From positions 248,001 through 312,000 of the forward strand of contig NZ_RAPY01000005.1 of assembly GCF_003610355.1 (NCBI RefSeq): a stretch of DNA of 64,000 bases. Direction: 5' to 3'. Made by a program: the position numbers and the translations under genes. Source of the stretch: Sphingobacterium detergens (GTDB lineage: Bacteria > Bacteroidota > Bacteroidia > Sphingobacteriales > Sphingobacteriaceae). The notes beneath the pieces are model-generated. The model did no database searches and was not told the DNA's origin. It worked only from the letters and a program-made list of their open reading frames with translations. Positions 62,309 through 64,000 of this stretch are shown here, one piece after another; positions within the stretch are counted from its first letter, which is position 1, and every line of letters begins with the position of its first letter.

Positions 62309-62415
62309 GCAAATCTGAAAAATAAAAACCGCAAGAAAATTTGTCTTAATAGATCCTTTACATAAGTACGACATCGATTGCGTAAGATTGTATCGTTTTT
62401 GAGAAATATTAGCCC

Positions 62416-62423
62416 TAAATTTA
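62416..62423 (+). promoter_or_regulatory. Candidate -7 element of kduI
   Basis: TAAATTTA, one mismatch, 29 nt before the ATG. A TTTTTG string lies upstream at a spacing of 14 nt, shorter than the usual 19-21. Confidence 0.3.
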
Positions 62424-62452
62424 GCTTTCAAATAAAGAAAAATCATTCCGTT

Positions 62453-63298
62453 ATGAGCATTAATTTTGAATCCCGCTATGCAATCGGGCCTAAAGAATAC
62501 AAAACATTAGATACACAAGGATTAAGAGATAATTTTCTCATTGAAAAAGTTTTTGAAACTGATAAAGTTAACTTTGTCTACACACACTATGACCGTTACA
62601 TGGCTGGTGGTGCAATGCCCGTAAATTCTAAAATTAAATTAGAAACAATCCCCGAATTATTAAAAGAACCTTACTTTCTCTCTAGAAGAGAATTGGGTAT
62701 TATCAATGTCGGTGGCAATGGGCAGGTAGAGGTAGATGGAACATTGTATGAACTTAAAACCAAAGAAGCGCTCTATATCGGACAAGGTGCAAAAGATGTC
62801 TATTTTTCAAGCCAAGACAGTGCGAATCCGGCAAAGTTTTATTTAAACTCAACACCAGCGCACCATAGTTATCCGACCAAAAAGGTCACTAAGGAAGATG
62901 CTAATAAAATAGAATTAGGATCTCTGGAAACAGCCAACCACCGTACAATCAATCAAATGTTATTGAATAAAGTTGTACAGACCTGTCAGCTGCAAATGGG
63001 AATGACAGAGCTAAAGCCAGGATCCGTGTGGAATACGATGCCATCGCATACGCATGACCGTCGTATGGAGGTTTATTTTTACTTTGAGTTACCAGAAGGT
63101 CAGGCTGTATCTCATTTTATGGGACCGATAGACGAAACACGTCATATCTGGATGCATAATGATCAGGCTGTCATTTCTCCTCCTTGGTCAATTCACTCAG
63201 GAGCTGGAACATCCAACTATACGTTTATCTGGGGTATGGCGGGCGAAAACCTCGACTACGATGATATGGATAAGTGCGCTATCACTGAGCTTAAGTAG
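62453..63298 (+). CDS. kduI: 5-dehydro-4-deoxy-D-glucuronate isomerase
   Basis: 281 residues from MSINFESRYAIGPKEYK; a TTG-started extension to 62378 covers the promoter and is rejected. KduI is a zinc cupin that isomerises 5-keto-4-deoxyuronate, a product of pectate or alginate-like uronate breakdown, to 2,5-diketo-3-deoxygluconate. The metal site is visible in MPSHTHDRRMEVYFYFE (HxHxxxxE) and a later His in PPWSIHSGAGT. Start of a locus; the DUF4861 gene follows after 35 nt. Confidence 0.96.
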   Translation: MSINFESRYAIGPKEYKTLDTQGLRDNFLIEKVFETDKVNFVYTHYDRYMAGGAMPVNSKIKLETIPELLKEPYFLSRRELGIINVGGNGQVEVDGTLYELKTKEALYIGQGAKDVYFSSQDSANPAKFYLNSTPAHHSYPTKKVTKEDANKIELGSLETANHRTINQMLLNKVVQTCQLQMGMTELKPGSVWNTMPSHTHDRRMEVYFYFELPEGQAVSHFMGPIDETRHIWMHNDQAVISPPWSIHSGAGTSNYTFIWGMAGENLDYDDMDKCAITELK

Positions 63299-63333
63299 TA
63301 TTTAGATATCTTTTTTCTTTAATCCATTATCAA

Positions 63334-64000
63334 ATGAAAAGAACATTCATACTAAGTTTAACGCTGGGGCTTTCAAGCATCGCCTTTGCCCAAAACAATA
63401 AGACGATTACGGTTAAAAATCCTTCAGCTGTATCTAGAACAGAGCTGATCAGTATTCCCTATGCAACGTTCGAAAAACATTTCGAGTTGAAGAAAAATGT
63501 CTTTACGATTGTTGATAGCAAGGATAAAGCGGAACTGGCTTACCAATTGGAAAAGCTAGGACAGCCAACCCCTCAAAATGTACTGATACAAGTATCTATT
63601 GCACCTAAAAGTGCTTTGACTTTTGGTGTAACTGGAAATAATCCAAAAACCGTTACTACCAAAACATTTGCGCGTTATGTCCCCGAACGTAAAGATGACT
63701 TTGCCTGGGAAAATGACATTGCTGCATTCAGAGCCTATGGAAAAGCATTAGAAGGGAGCTCTGAAGATGCCCAGGGATTTGATTTTTGGTCTAAGAGAAC
63801 GAATGACCTTATTATTGACGAATGGTATAAAACAGGGGATTATCATGCCGATCATGGTAAAGGTTTAGATTACTATTCTGTGGGTCAAACGCTAGGAGTA
63901 GGCGACGCAACTCCATTTATTGATCAGCAGGTAGTCTATCACAAACATTATCGTCAATACGAAGTCCTAGATAATGGTCCTTTACGCACTACATTTAAGC
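63334..64000 (+). CDS. DUF4861 protein, 5' part
   Basis: The first 222 codons are in the window; the frame is open at the right edge. A signal peptide (MKRTFILSLTLGLSSIAFAQ) precedes a DUF4861 domain: VKNPSAVSRTELISIPY near 28, ENDIAAFRAYGKALEG near 128, and YHADHGKGLDYYSVGQTLG near 171. DUF4861 proteins occur in loci for pectin and related uronic-acid polymers, and kduI directly before supports that. Exact activity unknown. Probably periplasmic. Confidence 0.85.
   Translation, partial: MKRTFILSLTLGLSSIAFAQNNKTITVKNPSAVSRTELISIPYATFEKHFELKKNVFTIVDSKDKAELAYQLEKLGQPTPQNVLIQVSIAPKSALTFGVTGNNPKTVTTKTFARYVPERKDDFAWENDIAAFRAYGKALEGSSEDAQGFDFWSKRTNDLIIDEWYKTGDYHADHGKGLDYYSVGQTLGVGDATPFIDQQVVYHKHYRQYEVLDNGPLRTTFK

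Noticed and set aside
1..64000. CRISPR arrays, insertion sequences, prophage or integrase genes, restriction or toxin-antitoxin systems
   Set aside because: None seen: no regularly spaced 25-40 bp repeats, no transposase or recombinase motifs, and no terminal repeats beside the tRNA.

Overview
The window looks like a chromosomal segment of a Bacteroidota bacterium of the family Sphingobacteriaceae, most likely Sphingobacterium or a close relative. The signs are a moderate-to-low GC content, SusC/SusD proteins, a DUF6266 protein, the rpmB-rpmG-DUF4295-ftsY-rimO order typical of the phylum, bacillithiol (BshC) and futalosine-type menaquinone (MqnD) genes, very few Shine-Dalgarno sequences, and the Bacteroidota -7 promoter element TAnnTTTG in front of many genes. 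I see no plasmid, phage, insertion sequence or CRISPR array. The species call is inference from gene content; no search was run.

Layout. 1-9063 holds ordinary genes: the end of a TlpA-like thioredoxin, a leftward group (serine hydrolase, M19 dipeptidase, radA), xseAB, an MgtC-like membrane protein, a pirin and an Asp/Glu racemase-like protein. 9124-16823 is a leftward four-gene outer-membrane uptake operon (TIG/NHL lipoprotein, SusC, SusD, DUF1735/DUF4973-type lipoprotein) with no carbohydrate-active enzyme next to it and a leader region of about 1 kb. 17641-18886 has an array of 11-bp direct repeats, a DUF6266 gene, a decayed ABC-ATPase fragment and tRNA-Glu. 18978-29966 holds purD, an MG2/plug-domain protein, a crotonase, a lipoprotein, a phosphohexomutase-NUDIX pair, a protein of an uncertainly annotated family, idi and an amidase. 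30158-38938 has a lipoprotein, gcvP, ctlX and an Oar-like TonB-dependent receptor. 39125-44279 runs leftward with bshC, rimO, ftsY, DUF4295, rpmG and rpmB. 44498-51404 is mostly rightward small genes plus recO, truC and gcvT. 51488-62297 is mostly leftward: a rhodanese operon, a secA-SPOR-M20-TPK-like-GNAT series, mqnD and surE. 62453-64000 opens with kduI and a DUF4861 protein, probably the start of a pectin/uronate utilisation locus that continues past the edge.

How genes work together: gcvP and gcvT are two parts of the glycine cleavage system lying about 16 kb apart. The serine hydrolase and dipeptidase overlap and probably act together on periplasmic peptides. XseA and XseB form exonuclease VII, and RadA and RecO add recombinational repair. 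KduI and the DUF4861 protein point to use of unsaturated uronates.

The most notable observations are a recurring leaderless promoter layout (-7 element 3-4 nt before the ATG of radA, xseA, purD, the 27033 gene and surE), the 11-bp repeat array before the DUF6266 gene, and several proteins whose expected catalytic parts are missing or changed: a GH3-BLA fusion reduced to its second half, a racemase with Ser for Cys, a TPK-like protein without TPK motifs, and a plug domain with no barrel. I did not find a clearly new multi-gene system.
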